Shown here: in pieces, positions 9,331 through 18,994 of the stretch
How the letters are laid out: each line of letters opens with the position of its first letter
Position numbering within the stretch: the first letter of the stretch is position 1
Assembly: GCA_003427395.1 (NCBI GenBank)
Contig: BFEA01000020.1
Location: 3,803,558 to 3,828,748, forward strand
Reading direction: 5' to 3'
Source of the DNA: Chara braunii
Lineage: Eukaryota; Streptophyta; Charophyceae; Charales; Characeae
Length of the DNA stretch: 25,191 nucleotides
Made by a program: the position numbers and the translations under genes
The notes under the pieces: model-generated
Told to the model about the DNA's origin: nothing
The model's input: only the letters and a program-made list of their open reading frames with translations
Databases searched by the model: none

Positions 9331-10075
9331 TCGCCTGATCCTTATCGGAATCGAGCGAGGAAGAAGGCGTTCTTGGGGTTGGCGGACTGAGTGAATCAGA
9401 TGGTGAGCTTAGATTTGAGGGTACATTAGTAGATTAGAGGTTAGTGAGAGAAAGCATGCGCGGGGCTATGGAGGAGAGAGGAAAGGAAGAAGAAGGAACA
9501 AATGTGTCTGGCTCAATTCTAAGCGGAAATGGACGAGAAGATGGTAAGTATTCGTTTTGGGGTAGGGCAACTCGAGGTCAGTTTTAGTATTAGACTAGTA
9601 AGTTAAGAGTTAGTAAGAGAAGGGGCTGCGCGGAGATGTCGACCCGATGGGTATGGTAAAACGAACAGGACATTTCTCGCCCAATTCCTGATGGAATCGG
9701 GCGAATCAAAGGTCGAAATCGGGGTTTTAGAGGTAGGCGGATCCAAATCCGGTGTTAGATTAGTAAGAAAGGTAGTGGATAGGGAGATAGAGAAGAAAAG
9801 GTCCGCGCGGAGGTATGGCGAGAGAAGAAAGGATGGAGAATGGAGACTCGAGATTTCACTCGACTCTTGATAGAATCAAGTGAAAGAAGGTGATAAGTTG
9901 GGGGCTTCGAGTATTGCGGATTCGAAGACGGTGTTAGTTTAAATGGAAAGTTTATAGGAAGAGTGGTACGAAGAAGAATTGGTGCGTGGAAGATCTGGCG
10001 GGAGAGGAGACAACCGGAAGTGGAGATTTAAGATCTTACTCGAATCTTGTTGGAATCGGGTGGAGGAAGAGGATG
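9330..10075 (+). repeat. ~177-bp tandem repeat array, five hairpin-bearing units
   Basis: Five diverged units have hairpins starting at about 9330, 9506, 9677, 9854 and 10038 (spacings about 171-184). Linkers share strings such as TTAGATTAGTAAGA, GAGAGAAAG and GCGCGGAGGTATGG. The best hairpin is 9677-9704: TCGCCCAATTCC, loop TGAT, GGAATCGGGCGA, with 11 of 12 pairs. The 9854-9885 hairpin has 12 of 14 pairs with the same TGAT loop but different arms (TTTCACT/AGTGAAA). Those at 9330-9359 and 10038-10061 also pair well; the second copy (9506-9537) is decayed. Arms differ between units but remain complementary. Most non-pairs are C-A, the pattern left when a C-G pair loses a methylated cytosine. 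Confidence 0.75.
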
Positions 10076-10197
10076 AGTCGGGGGGTTTGGCCGGCGCGAA
10101 CATGATGTCTTCGATAGATCTCGCAATGAGACTTTAGATTTAGCGGTGCAGTAGTTTGAGATTGCGCTTGGTGTATTGGTTTTGCAAATGAACCTGG

Positions 10198-10227
10198 CCG
10201 TGGTGCTGGCCAGGTACCTTCACCACG
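10198..10227. repeat. 7-bp hairpin
   Basis: CGTGGTG and CACCACG flank a GC-rich interior in which GGTACC is self-complementary. It lies roughly one unit length after the last hairpin of the preceding array, so it could be a remnant of a further unit. That link is only positional. Confidence 0.35.
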
Positions 10228-10229
10228 AG

Positions 10230-11735
10230 GAACGACTACGTATGAGGCAAGTGTGGAGGTAACGCTTTCGAGCGCGCACCAACAGGAGGCGACTGCCAAC
10301 TTGGATACTTACCTACGGGTTGCAGGTTGGTTACCTCAACAGGCCAGTGGAGTAGCGGGAGGGCAGTCGAGGAGCTAGGAAACTTACCTGATTGGCCGTG
10401 AGATGACTCATTCCAGTAAATCATAACAGCGGGGCGGCCACGGAAAGGCAGGCATGCCTAATTTAGCAGGGGCGCCGCGTGGCTTATCGGAGTGGGTTAA
10501 CTAGGAGGAGGACCGCAATATCGCAAGCTTCTCTGTTGACCGATGCGATACTCGGCCTCCTGACCAAAGTTGCAACGGACCCAGTCTCGGGGCGCAAACT
10601 TGGTTGGTTAGCTGCTGCACTATTCAATCTATAGACAACGCAGCAAGAAGCGAACCTCGAGGTTGTAGAGTTACTTATGGTTAGGGTCCTCCGGCTTACG
10701 AACTGCAGGAGTTGACAGCAGGCGCAAACATGAGGCTTCGTCTGAGCATCGAGCTATTAACTCGGAACAAGGACGAAGGGGGACTGACGGTGTAATTAAG
10801 ATAAGAGTTTGCCATGGCCCCAACAAAGTCGGCACTGCATGATTCCGCTTAGCAAAGTGAATGTCAAAGTGAAGAGATCCAGCCTCGAGGACGTGTGCTT
10901 GGTCCGAGTGTGTACACAAAGGTTGACAGTTTCGGGTACTTCGGCTCAACTGCTGAAGTCAGACAATTGCCTTGTCAATTAGCAGGCTGATAGTAGTTGC
11001 GCTAATCATAGTCTGAGCGCCAAACGCCAAAAGGGGGGCAATGTACTCTACTTGAGTGCAAACGTCATAGGTTGCGAAGCGGCTGTTCGATCGGAAGTGG
11101 TGGCGTTGCAGTTTGAGGGAGTGACAAACTCTGCGAAAGGGGTGGCATTGCTGCGACTGTGGAGGGGCGTCAAGGGGATGGTTTGACTTTGGTTTGGCCG
11201 ACTGCGGAGCGTCCAGGCTGCCATTGTGGGGCCCTCAGGCATATCGAGATTTCAAGGCCCTCTCTTGGGAGTTGAGTCAGTCCCTCTCTTGTATCTCGAG
11301 CGTCTGAAACCCCTTTCTTCTACCCTTCTTACTTTGAGTCTAATCCTGTTCTAAGAGGAAGGCGGCAGGCGGGATTGCAATCCGTAGGACCGCAACAAGA
11401 CTCTGTGGGGAGTCAGCCCACCGATTGCGGGAGCTCTGCCGGAACTCAGGAGGAGTTCTGGAGGCAGGGAACTAAAAGGTAATCATTGCTCTCCTTCTAT
11501 AAACCCAGTTATAACCCTTCACTGCAACCCTTGCTATGTTTTGACTGAGTATACTGTGTGCATCCCTACTTTGACTTTTCAGTTTGACTTTCAAGACAAA
11601 ACTGGACTAAGTGAAGGAATATATGAACAATATCAGTTTCAGTTTTCATTATTTGACTGAAAGCAGATTGTGGGGTTGCATCTGGGGGAAGGGTGGGAGA
11701 AAGGTTGTATTGCTTGTGTCTGACTGGGTCAACCA
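10230..11735. other. GC-richer stretch with no supported gene
   Basis: Open frames here are short (up to about 92 codons) with no recognisable domains. I saw no exon/intron organisation that could be supported and no retroelement motifs. The stretch separates the 177-bp array from the conserved-loop hairpin array. Confidence 0.5.
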
Positions 11736-11739
11736 AAGG

Positions 11740-12470
11740 CTGGGCAAGTCTCCATAAGTTTGGGGAGGCCCAATGCTATGTTTATTTTGAATTGCCTGGA
11801 GAACCAGACATGTTCCATAAGTTTGGGTGGTCTGGTTGCTCTGATTTGTGAGGGCTCACTGTGAATGACTTTTCCGGGACCAATCATGTTCCATAAGTTT
11901 GGGTGGCTTGGTCGCCTTGTTTAATTTGGGTTTCCTTCAATTTCTTTAGTTTCTGAACGAGGAGGTCTGTGCATGTTTCATAAGTTTGGGTGACCCAGCC
12001 TCTTCCTGCTTTGGTTTTAAAGAGAAATGAACCAGGTTCAGGACCAAGACATGTTCCATAAGTTTGGGTGGTCTTGGTCCAACGCCACACACATGTTGGG
12101 AGCAGAAGGTTATAACTTGACTATACCTTACTACTATTCTATCTATGAACAGGCTAGTTAGACAGGGTTCCATAAGTTTGGGTGGTCTGACTATAGCTTA
12201 TCACCAACTGAAGAGAATACTATTTAAGAATAAACTTGTGGTACGAATGGGCAGACTGAATCTTGAGCTAAAGATGATCAGTTCAGTTATATGTTACCTC
12301 AAAAGACTAAGTGCAGATAATTATATAAAACTTGGATACTTAAACAGTTCAGGACGACTAGGGTGCCATAGTCACGTGCCCAAAGAAAAGAAAAGTTGTT
12401 GTGCCCAGTGTTTGTGTATACTCCATGGCTGAGTTAGACATGTTCCATAAGTTTGGGTGGTCTAGCTTTA
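11740..12470 (+). repeat. Array of seven hairpins with conserved apical core and variable complementary arms
   Basis: The 20-mer ATGTTCCATAAGTTTGGGTG or a near copy occurs seven times, cores starting at about 11746, 11810, 11886, 11973, 12051, 12164 and 12440. Each core lies between complementary arms whose sequence differs. At 11802-11809/11830-11837 the arms are AACCAGAC/GTCTGGTT (8 of 8). At 12041-12050/12071-12080 they are GGACCAAGAC/GTCTTGGTCC (10 of 10). At 11878-11885/11906-11913 they are GACCAATC/GCTTGGTC (7 of 8). At 12155-12163/12185-12193 they are TAGTTAGAC/GTCTGACTA (8 plus one G-U). At 12431-12439/12460-12468 they are GAGTTAGAC/GTCTAGCTT (7 plus two G-U). Copy four pairs GAGG/CCTC plus CTG/CAG. 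Copy one pairs TGGGC/GCCCA plus CTCC/GGAG. Linkers (25-250 nt) show no obvious similarity. In most cores CCA and TGG can close a six-base loop. Confidence 0.85.
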
Positions 12471-12762
12471 TGCCCTAGTAAGAAATGTATAAAGGGATAA
12501 ATCATTGAGAGACTATGAACTATTGTTTGATAAATTGACTTTGAGATAGTGAAAGTATTTACTTTTGTGGTTTGACCTGCATGTGACCGAGTGCGACTAC
12601 TATGTAGTTTGAGTTTCAGTTGATAGGTAGTTGCTTTAGTTGCTCGCCACGTGCTAGAGCCATAGGAGGTAGTTTCAATTGATGCATTTTCTGAGATAAG
12701 TTTTTTTTTACTTATGTCAATTTCTGCATTTTCTGATATTTTTTTATTATACTCGGTCTTGT
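12470..12762 (+). other. Linker with a short internal duplication
   Basis: This AT-richer segment lies between the two arrays. TGCATTTTCTGA-type strings occur near 12682 and 12725, a ~45-bp-spaced partial duplication. CACGTGCTAGAGCCATAGGAGG near 12658-12680 faintly resembles the core of the next array and might be a degenerate extra unit. No gene is seen. Confidence 0.4.
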
Positions 12763-13335
12763 ATAAATCTTGGTAAGTCACTTTCTCTACGGGAAGCGCT
12801 GTCGAAATCTCTACAAAACCAAGGAGTTAGTTAGATTTTGTTTGTTTCAAGGTCCAGTTTTTATAACTTTTTGTCTTAGTAAAAATATGGAAAACCTTTT
12901 TTTCTTAAGGGAGTGCTGCCCAAATTTTTGCTAATTCAGAGGGTTAGACAAAATTAGACCTTGAGAAGTCAAAGTCATTTTAAATTATGAACTTAGCTTT
13001 GTATAAATATTGGAATAACACTTTCTCTACGGGAGGCGCTGCCGAAATTTCTAAAAATCTAAGGAGTTAGTTAAATTTTGTCTTAATTGAACTCAAGTTT
13101 TATTCCTGAGTTCATATCTCACTTAGTATAAATCTGGGAGGTTTACCTTTCTAAAGGAAGTGCTGCCCAAATTTTTCCTAATTTAGGGAGTTGATAAATT
13201 TTGACTTTCCAGAGTTAGAAATTGTTTTTGTTTTCATATTTGAGTTATTATAAATTATGAGACGACACTTTTCCTACGGAAAGCGCTGCCGAAATTTTCT
13301 CAGTTTAGAGGAGTTAGATTATATTTTGATAGGTG
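12762..13335 (+). repeat. ~122-bp tandem array, five units of two alternating types
   Basis: Units are anchored on G(C/T)GCTG at 12796, 12913, 13036, 13160 and 13283 (spacings 117-124). Units 1, 3 and 5 carry TACGG...GCGCTG(C/T)CGAAAT. Units 2 and 4 carry AAGG...GTGCTGCCCAAATTT. Each unit also has a TATAAAT-like string near its start and a GGAGTTAG-like string after the core. The A-B-A-B-A order implies that a ~245-bp dimer was amplified. Both types keep a small GC stem (CGG/CCG or GGG/CCC) around the core. Confidence 0.8.
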
Positions 13336-13995
13336 ACAATTCTGACAATCCACTCTGCATAGATAAGATTCTGCCAAAGATCTACCTTTTCATTAGGCAA
13401 TGACTTAAGGGTAGACTCAGAATTAGTTAAGTATAATGATTATTGGTGAAATCGTGATATGGAGATTACTCTCGATTTAGACTTATAAATTTAGCTTCGG
13501 ATTGGTCTGTCTTGTGTTACAGGTCCTCTTGAACATTTGATTTAAAATCAGGAATAAATTCAACTTGACCCTACAAGGATCACCTTCTGTTATCACTGAT
13601 AACAAGCCGGTTGTCGATTCGTCGGTCAACGACTCAACTTCAATTCATCCTCAATACTCAACCTGAAAGACTTTAGCCCTGGTGAATTTTATTGTTTTAT
13701 TAAGGTTTTCACCCGAACTTTTATTGAATGGTCATTTAACAAAGATACTGAGTATTTAATTATGGTTAGTTGGACAAAGGTTGGGGCTTGCATAGTTAAA
13801 GCAAGGGATATGAGTATAGAGATTGGTTGAAGTTGACTCCGTGTAATGCGTGGACTTTTGGTTGACTCTTTGATGTGATTGTGGGCACGCTCTATGGTTC
13901 ATATTTTGGATTTGATTGCCTGCGATCACACACATATATATGGTTGTGAGGAGTCTCACTGTGATTCTGACAAGTGATCGTCACATACTTATTCC

Positions 13996-13998
<3 letters not shown>
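13336..13998. other. Gene-free stretch
   Basis: AT-leaning sequence between the tandem array and the microsatellite. Only short open frames are present, with no recognisable motif or repeat beyond scattered short strings. Confidence 0.45.
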
Positions 13999-14070
<72 letters not shown>

Positions 14071-14200
14071 NNNNNNNNNNNNNNNNNNNNNNNNNNNNNN
14101 NNNNNNNNNNNNNNNNNNNNNNNNNNNNNNNNNNNNNNNNNNNNNNNNNNNNNNNNNNNNNNNNNNNNNNNNNNNNNNNNNNNNNNNNNNNNNNNNNNNN

Positions 14201-14247
<47 letters not shown>
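13999..14247. repeat. (TA)n microsatellite containing an assembly gap
   Basis: Pure alternating TA runs from 13999 to 14070 and from 14201 to 14247, with 130 N bases (14071-14200) between them. The gap size is an assembler estimate. Open frames translating as alternating I/Y are artefacts. Confidence 0.97.
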
Positions 14248-14248
<1 letters not shown>

Positions 14249-14249
14249 T

Positions 14250-15350
14250 TATATTGGATGTTCGCGTGGCCTGAGGGGCCTACGCTTAAGGGTTTAATTG
14301 GGGTTGGGACTGAGAAAGGAAAAAAAATTCCTCTATTTGTTGTATGTTTCTTAAAGATTTCTTAGTCGGACGTTGGTCTTGGGCCTTGATTCAAGGTCCT
14401 TGTCCAGGACATCCCAGGTCCTTGACTCTGCATGAAAGGGATCTCCCCCCACGCAGAGCCTACTATACTATTTGTCGTGCCTGCCAGACACTCAGCCTAA
14501 AGGTCGGAGGTGCCGCGGCGGCCGCACGTCTATTCCTTCAGCCGTGCAATATCGCGAGGGAATAGACCCTCACGATACTTCGAGAGTGACACTTGAGTAT
14601 CATAAGCGGTACTCGGATCCCCGAAGGACCGCTTGGTTATGGGCACTACATAATACGCCATCATCACGACTGCTTGCCTATTCATGCATTGCTCGTCCAC
14701 ATGGGAAGATCCTGCGGTCACGTGGTTTTATACTAAGTCTCTCGCGCGACACTTGTCCTACTTCCGCATCGGAGAATTATGGGATGGCTACTAAGGGACT
14801 GGGAGTGTTGTCTCGTTGTTTGTTCTTTGTCGTTCTGTATATGTATGTATACGTGTGTGTATTTTTATTTTTATGTTCTTTAGAGTGGAGTACTCGTGGT
14901 GTGTGGGATGCGTCCTAGTCGATCAGCGACGAGCCACCCTCAGGACCTTAGCCCCCCAAGATGTCGGTTCGCGTGCGGGGCCGATAGAGACGCATTACCG
15001 CACGTACCCCTGATGCTACCGCGTACGATAAACACCCTCGGCTGGTCCACCTCTGCGATTGCACCTGATTAACTTTCGTACTATGGACTGGTAGCTCGAC
15101 GAGGATACGCCCACCGAAAGGAGGTAACAACTCCCGCAAGGTGGAGGTAAGTCGTGCCTCGCGTAGGCCCTATCCTGTCGTAGGGACTCGTGAGAGGTAT
15201 GGCTGGCGCACTCGGCCGGAGTGGCTTGTGGAAACTCTATATGCATTTGCGACGAGGATCAGACCGACTCTTGCATGATGCGGCCGGAAGGGTCCCGCCC
15301 CGCCTTGCGAGGTGTCGGACCGATGCGCTCGACAACGCAAGGCAGAGAGA
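14250..15350. other. GC-richer stretch with hairpins, no supported gene
   Basis: The longest open frame (14472-14918, + strand, 148 codons) has no recognisable domain and ends in a hydrophobic low-complexity tail, so I do not call it. Two hairpins are visible. GTCTATTCC (14528-14536) pairs with GGAATAGAC (14559-14567). AAGCGGT and ACCGCTT pair across roughly 14605-14635, extended by CATA/TATG. Base composition changes sharply at about 15360. Confidence 0.45.
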
Positions 15351-15359
15351 TAGGGAGAC

Positions 15360-17500
15360 AGATATACTTTTTATAAAATAAAAATAACTACAGTCACGGT
15401 GATCAAGTTCCTTTAATCTTAAGTACGATTTTATAAAGTGATTCAATACATTTTATTGATTTATCACTACTAATACAAAAGTAAATGATTATCCCTCTTC
15501 CCCTTCCCATTTTAGAGATTAGTGCAATACCGCATTGCCTTCTTCCTCCTTGACATGATGATGTAAATATTGGTTGCAACCATCCGCGACAACCCCAAAT
15601 ATTCAACAAATATAATTTCTCCAAAATTTCATCAGATTTAATCCTTATGGACTTTTTCGTTTCCAACAATACGACAATCTTAGTGAAAATAAACTCGTCC
15701 TATTTTAAACGTTATTAAAAGCAATTTAATTATTCTCACTTGCCTCAAACATGAATCTCATTAAGTGGGCGACAATAAAATGATGGTGGTTTCTCCAAAA
15801 GGGACCTTATTTCCCTCATGCTCTCCCATGGGATGCAGTTATTAGAGGTTGCTACCAATTGAATGACTCGATGGAAAGGGCTTCATACATCTATAGTGAG
15901 CAAATTCATCACCATCAATAAATTTATTTTACAACCTTCTGACCTATTTACCAAATATGTATAAAACAGTTTTACAATGCAGTAATGTTTTATGTTTTAA
16001 ATAAATGATTACGAGGACACTCGTTGCATCGAAATGGTAGCCTGACATCCAGCGAAAGACAAAATCCGGCTTAGCCATCCTAGATCCTCATTATGAATTG
16101 AAAGCGATTTATTTTTTTAAAGCAATCATTCAGAGTGCATAGGTAATAATATCCTTTTCGCCCCCTCGACACTTATTCAACTAACTAGTTTGACCCTCCT
16201 CCCTATATGTTAAATATATCCTCTCATGTGGTTTACAAACGCCCACTAGAACTTGAAATCTTTTTCTCACACCAGGGGTAGTGATTCGAAAACCTTATTT
16301 ATCGAACGAGATTGAATTAAAAATTCTTTATTAGTAAATGTTATCACAATGGGACAAAGGAGAATCTGCCTCATTGGGTGGTGGTTTAAGATTTATAGCT
16401 TAACTTTTTCTGACCATCCTTCTATACTCACTAAGGAAGGGGGAGGGGATTATCTTCAAGAATTTTTTTTATGGTTAGCATGAGTCTCTAACAAAATTAG
16501 TTACCGTAAAACATGAGGAGAAATTGAATAATCCATTAGAATATGCTTAAGACTGATTTATCAAATTGCATGAACTTTAACAAACCATCATGTTAGCATG
16601 GATTCGTCATATCGAAGAGGGGCCTTCTATACAAGCGGAAAACCAGGCGGTGCCCTTCAATTATTAAAATATTTCCATAGTTGTTTGAGCTTGTTCTCTA
16701 TATTATTGCAACCTGCAATGTTACACTTAACTTGTAGCTTACGTTCCCCACTTTGATTTTATTTTCTTTTTTTATCCTTTGTATTTTCATTTTGTGTTTT
16801 CATAAAGAACGACTTCCTTGATATGCAGGATCTCGCGCCACTGGTCAGTACATGTACAAAAGACGAAAAATATGGTCGTGTATCTTTTCATGTTTTAGCA
16901 AAAAATTCATTCTCATTTTTTACACTTGATAATTAGTGTTATAGCTGAAGTTTCATTTTTATTTTGCACATTTGGTGAGTAGTTGGATAAGGAAACAAAC
17001 CCTCATTACGAGCAAATTCGCACCATTAAATTTTCTATGAAGCTCTGAACGTGATTGCGGTCAGATTCGTCAAAGTCTGAATGTAATTGTCGTAAGATGC
17101 ATTTTGCGAAATCCGCATCTGAGTATACCCTCATATATTCATTCAACTAGTTTCATTTGGACGTAAGCCCATGCCTCTATCTTAATAGTTAATGGGTACA
17201 ACAACGAAAAGAATGTTCATACTAACACTTTCCCCAATGCAATTGTAACCAAATTTAAACGAATCTGAACGCAATCATGCCGAAAAACCCCCAAAGGAAA
17301 AAACATCCTCGCCCTGAGGCTGAGGCACTTGTTACAATTCTTTTTTACTTTTTTGACTTCATAGTATTATATGTAAGGGGTATCTATGGGCGAGACACGA
17401 TTACATTTTCAAAATGCATTAAAAATACGGTTCATCATGATGCAGTTAAGACACGTGAAAAGTTTGAAATGCAGTTGGAACTCTGCTTTGCAGAAGAGTC
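15360..17500. other. AT-rich stretch with no supported gene
   Basis: Short scattered open frames only. The one notable item is a dispersed-repeat string at about 17041-17100 (GTGATTGCGGTCAGATTCGT followed by AAGTCTGAATGTAA). It is similar to 19920-19997. Confidence 0.55.
17041..17100 (+). repeat. Dispersed repeat, copy 1 (related to 19914-19997)
   Basis: AGCTCTGAACGTGATTGCGG is close to GAGCTCCGGACGTGATTGCGG at about 19913-19933. Both are followed by CGGATGCATC/CAGATTCGTC-like and AAGTCTGAATRTAA strings, although spacing differs. A shorter relative (AATCTGAACGCAATCATG) lies near 17262. The second copy runs directly into the U6 fragment, so this may be part of the element it belongs to or the pre-insertion target. 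Confidence 0.4.
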
Positions 17501-17713
17501 GTGCAGCGGAATTTGAAACTATAACCTAGTCATCCGCTTGCCCCATAACCTAGGGTTTGCCCCAGGGCCATGGCCCGAGCGTCGAAAAGGCTGAAAGGTG
17601 ACTCATAGCCAATTGTCGAACAAACACGAAACCGATGACCGTTCGAACGGACCTCCCTGGGTGTCTTTCGAGATGAGGCCTGGGCTCCCAGTTTCAGTTG
17701 CCCTTAGCTTCAA

Positions 17714-17730
17714 AGAGAGAGAGAGAGAGA
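17714..17730 (+). repeat. (GA)n microsatellite
   Basis: About eight GA repeats immediately precede the foldback at 17735-17806. Confidence 0.85.
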
Positions 17731-17734
17731 CCAG

Positions 17735-17806
17735 GCAACTCTTAAATGAATCTGCCCCCGACTTTGAACTGCTGCCAGCGCGGGGCCAAATTCATTTAAG
17801 AATTGT
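17735..17806. repeat. 72-nt foldback with a perfect 12-bp core
   Basis: TCTTAAATGAAT (17740-17751) exactly complements ATTCATTTAAGA (17790-17801). Pairing extends outward (GCAA with TTGT) and inward (TG-CCCC with GGGG-C-CA) to roughly 20 paired bases per arm. It could be a MITE remnant or a small-RNA hairpin. Confidence 0.5.
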
Positions 17807-17869
17807 CGACTCTCCATCAATCTCTCTCATATTTGAACACGAGTTAAGGCGAGTTCCCTATATATATAT

Positions 17870-18605
17870 ACTAGGTGGCCCGCATTCAGGACGGGCTGAA
17901 TGCCCGAACCTGAACGCCCGAAGGTACGGGACCTCTTGAGGATGTGACCGGTCGTTCAAGTCAAACGAAGACCCAAGAAAAAAAAATTAAAAAAAAATAA
18001 ATAAAAAAAATCTGAAAAAACATATGTTATGCAGAAAAATAAAATACACAACATTCTCATGAGCATTACATCCAAATTCCTTACCAAAATTGAAATAAAA
18101 ATAAATACTGATAAGAAAAAACAAAAAGAGAAGTTAGAGAATTAAAATTAGTGAGTGTTCAAACCCGTTTTCGACACCGCCATCTTTGATATATATATAT
18201 ATATATTTTTGGCATAGCCAAATGCCCTGAAAATTAATATATGTGTACTTCAGATAATAAAAAACTCATGAAAAAGTTTTCAAAAAATAATAAAATTGTT
18301 TAAGCTCCGAAATAAAGTGAAAACAAAAAATAAAAAGCGAAAACAAAAACAATTGTGAGTGGGCGAGAATGTTTTGATACTCCATCTTTGAAGATTTTTC
18401 ATTTCGTTTTGGCTTAGCAAAATGACTTGAAAATTCATAGGCATGTACGTAACATCATAGATAACGCACGAAAAAAAATAAAAAAAAAAATATTTTTAGG
18501 CATCGAATAAGTTTTTGCGGGGGCCGAACCCTTCAAGGTTCGGACCTCGAACGGGACCTTGAATGCCCGAACGTACAGAGGTCCACCGGGGGGTCTCCGT
18601 ACGTA
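17870..18605 (+). repeat. AT-rich segment bounded by related GC-rich blocks
   Basis: GC-rich blocks at 17870-17945 and 18520-18605 share TGAATGCCCGAAC and CGGGACCT strings in the same orientation. Each has a hairpin: GCATTCAG/CTGAATGC at 17882-17903, and CCGAACC/GGTTCGG at 18524-18543. The right block ends in the 14-bp perfect palindrome TCCGTACGTACGGA (18596-18609). Between them is very AT-rich DNA with an internal duplication. The layout resembles a small element with diverged direct terminal repeats, but no coding sequence or target duplication supports a class. Confidence 0.4.
18150..18498 (+). repeat. Diverged tandem duplication (~200-bp period)
   Basis: The segments around 18150-18296 and 18352-18498 share, in order, GTGAGTG, a CCATCTTTGA string, TTTTGGC-TAGC-AAATG, TGAAAATT and an A-rich tail. 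Divergence is high, with a (TA)n expansion in the first copy only. Confidence 0.5.
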
Positions 18606-18631
18606 CGGACTGGTAACCATGTATATATATG

Positions 18632-18804
18632 TATATATATCGTCAAACAGAGTTGTCCAGTAAACCGTAGGCATATATAGGGTATAGCCTCTTGATAAGT
18701 TGGTGAAACTCCGACGAAACAGTTTGTCACAACCCCTCGTTTGTTATCCTCTTCTCCCTCTCTGCCTACTGTTTATTAGGCAACTCTGTTTGACGATATC
18801 TATA
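18632..18804. repeat. 42-bp inverted repeat with 89-bp spacer
   Basis: 18632-18673 and 18763-18804 are reverse complements at about 36 of 42 positions, including the uninterrupted ATCGTCAAACAGAGTTG block. This is the longest inverted repeat in the window. The spacer has no coding capacity. It may be a foldback transposon (173 bp overall); flanking TA-rich DNA prevents calling a target duplication. Confidence 0.7.
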
Positions 18805-18994
18805 CATATATTCTCTCCCCTTTTTGCTTTCGTTTATCCTTTCCTGGATCTTGATAACCCGTTTATCTCAACTCATCATGTTGGTTGCAATAACATATTT
18901 TGCACCTCGCTATACAACTCGCCAGATATAAAATACAGTTGTATAATCTGTATCGTGCGGAATAACGTGACTAGATATGTTTGTCATTTTTTAA

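Noticed and set aside
11740-12470. CRISPR-like array (regular repeats with unique spacers)
   Set aside because: Spacing is irregular, part of each repeat (the arms) varies, the context is eukaryotic, and no cas-like genes are present.
13916-14365. Long open frames through the TA repeat and N bases
   Set aside because: They are produced by the alternating TA repeat and undetermined bases.
14472-14918. 148-codon open frame in GC-richer DNA
   Set aside because: No recognisable domain, overlaps hairpins, ends in a low-complexity hydrophobic run, and competing frames of similar quality exist on both strands.
14400-15350. Possible ribosomal RNA or organellar fragment, given GC content
   Set aside because: None of the conserved rRNA core strings I looked for is present.
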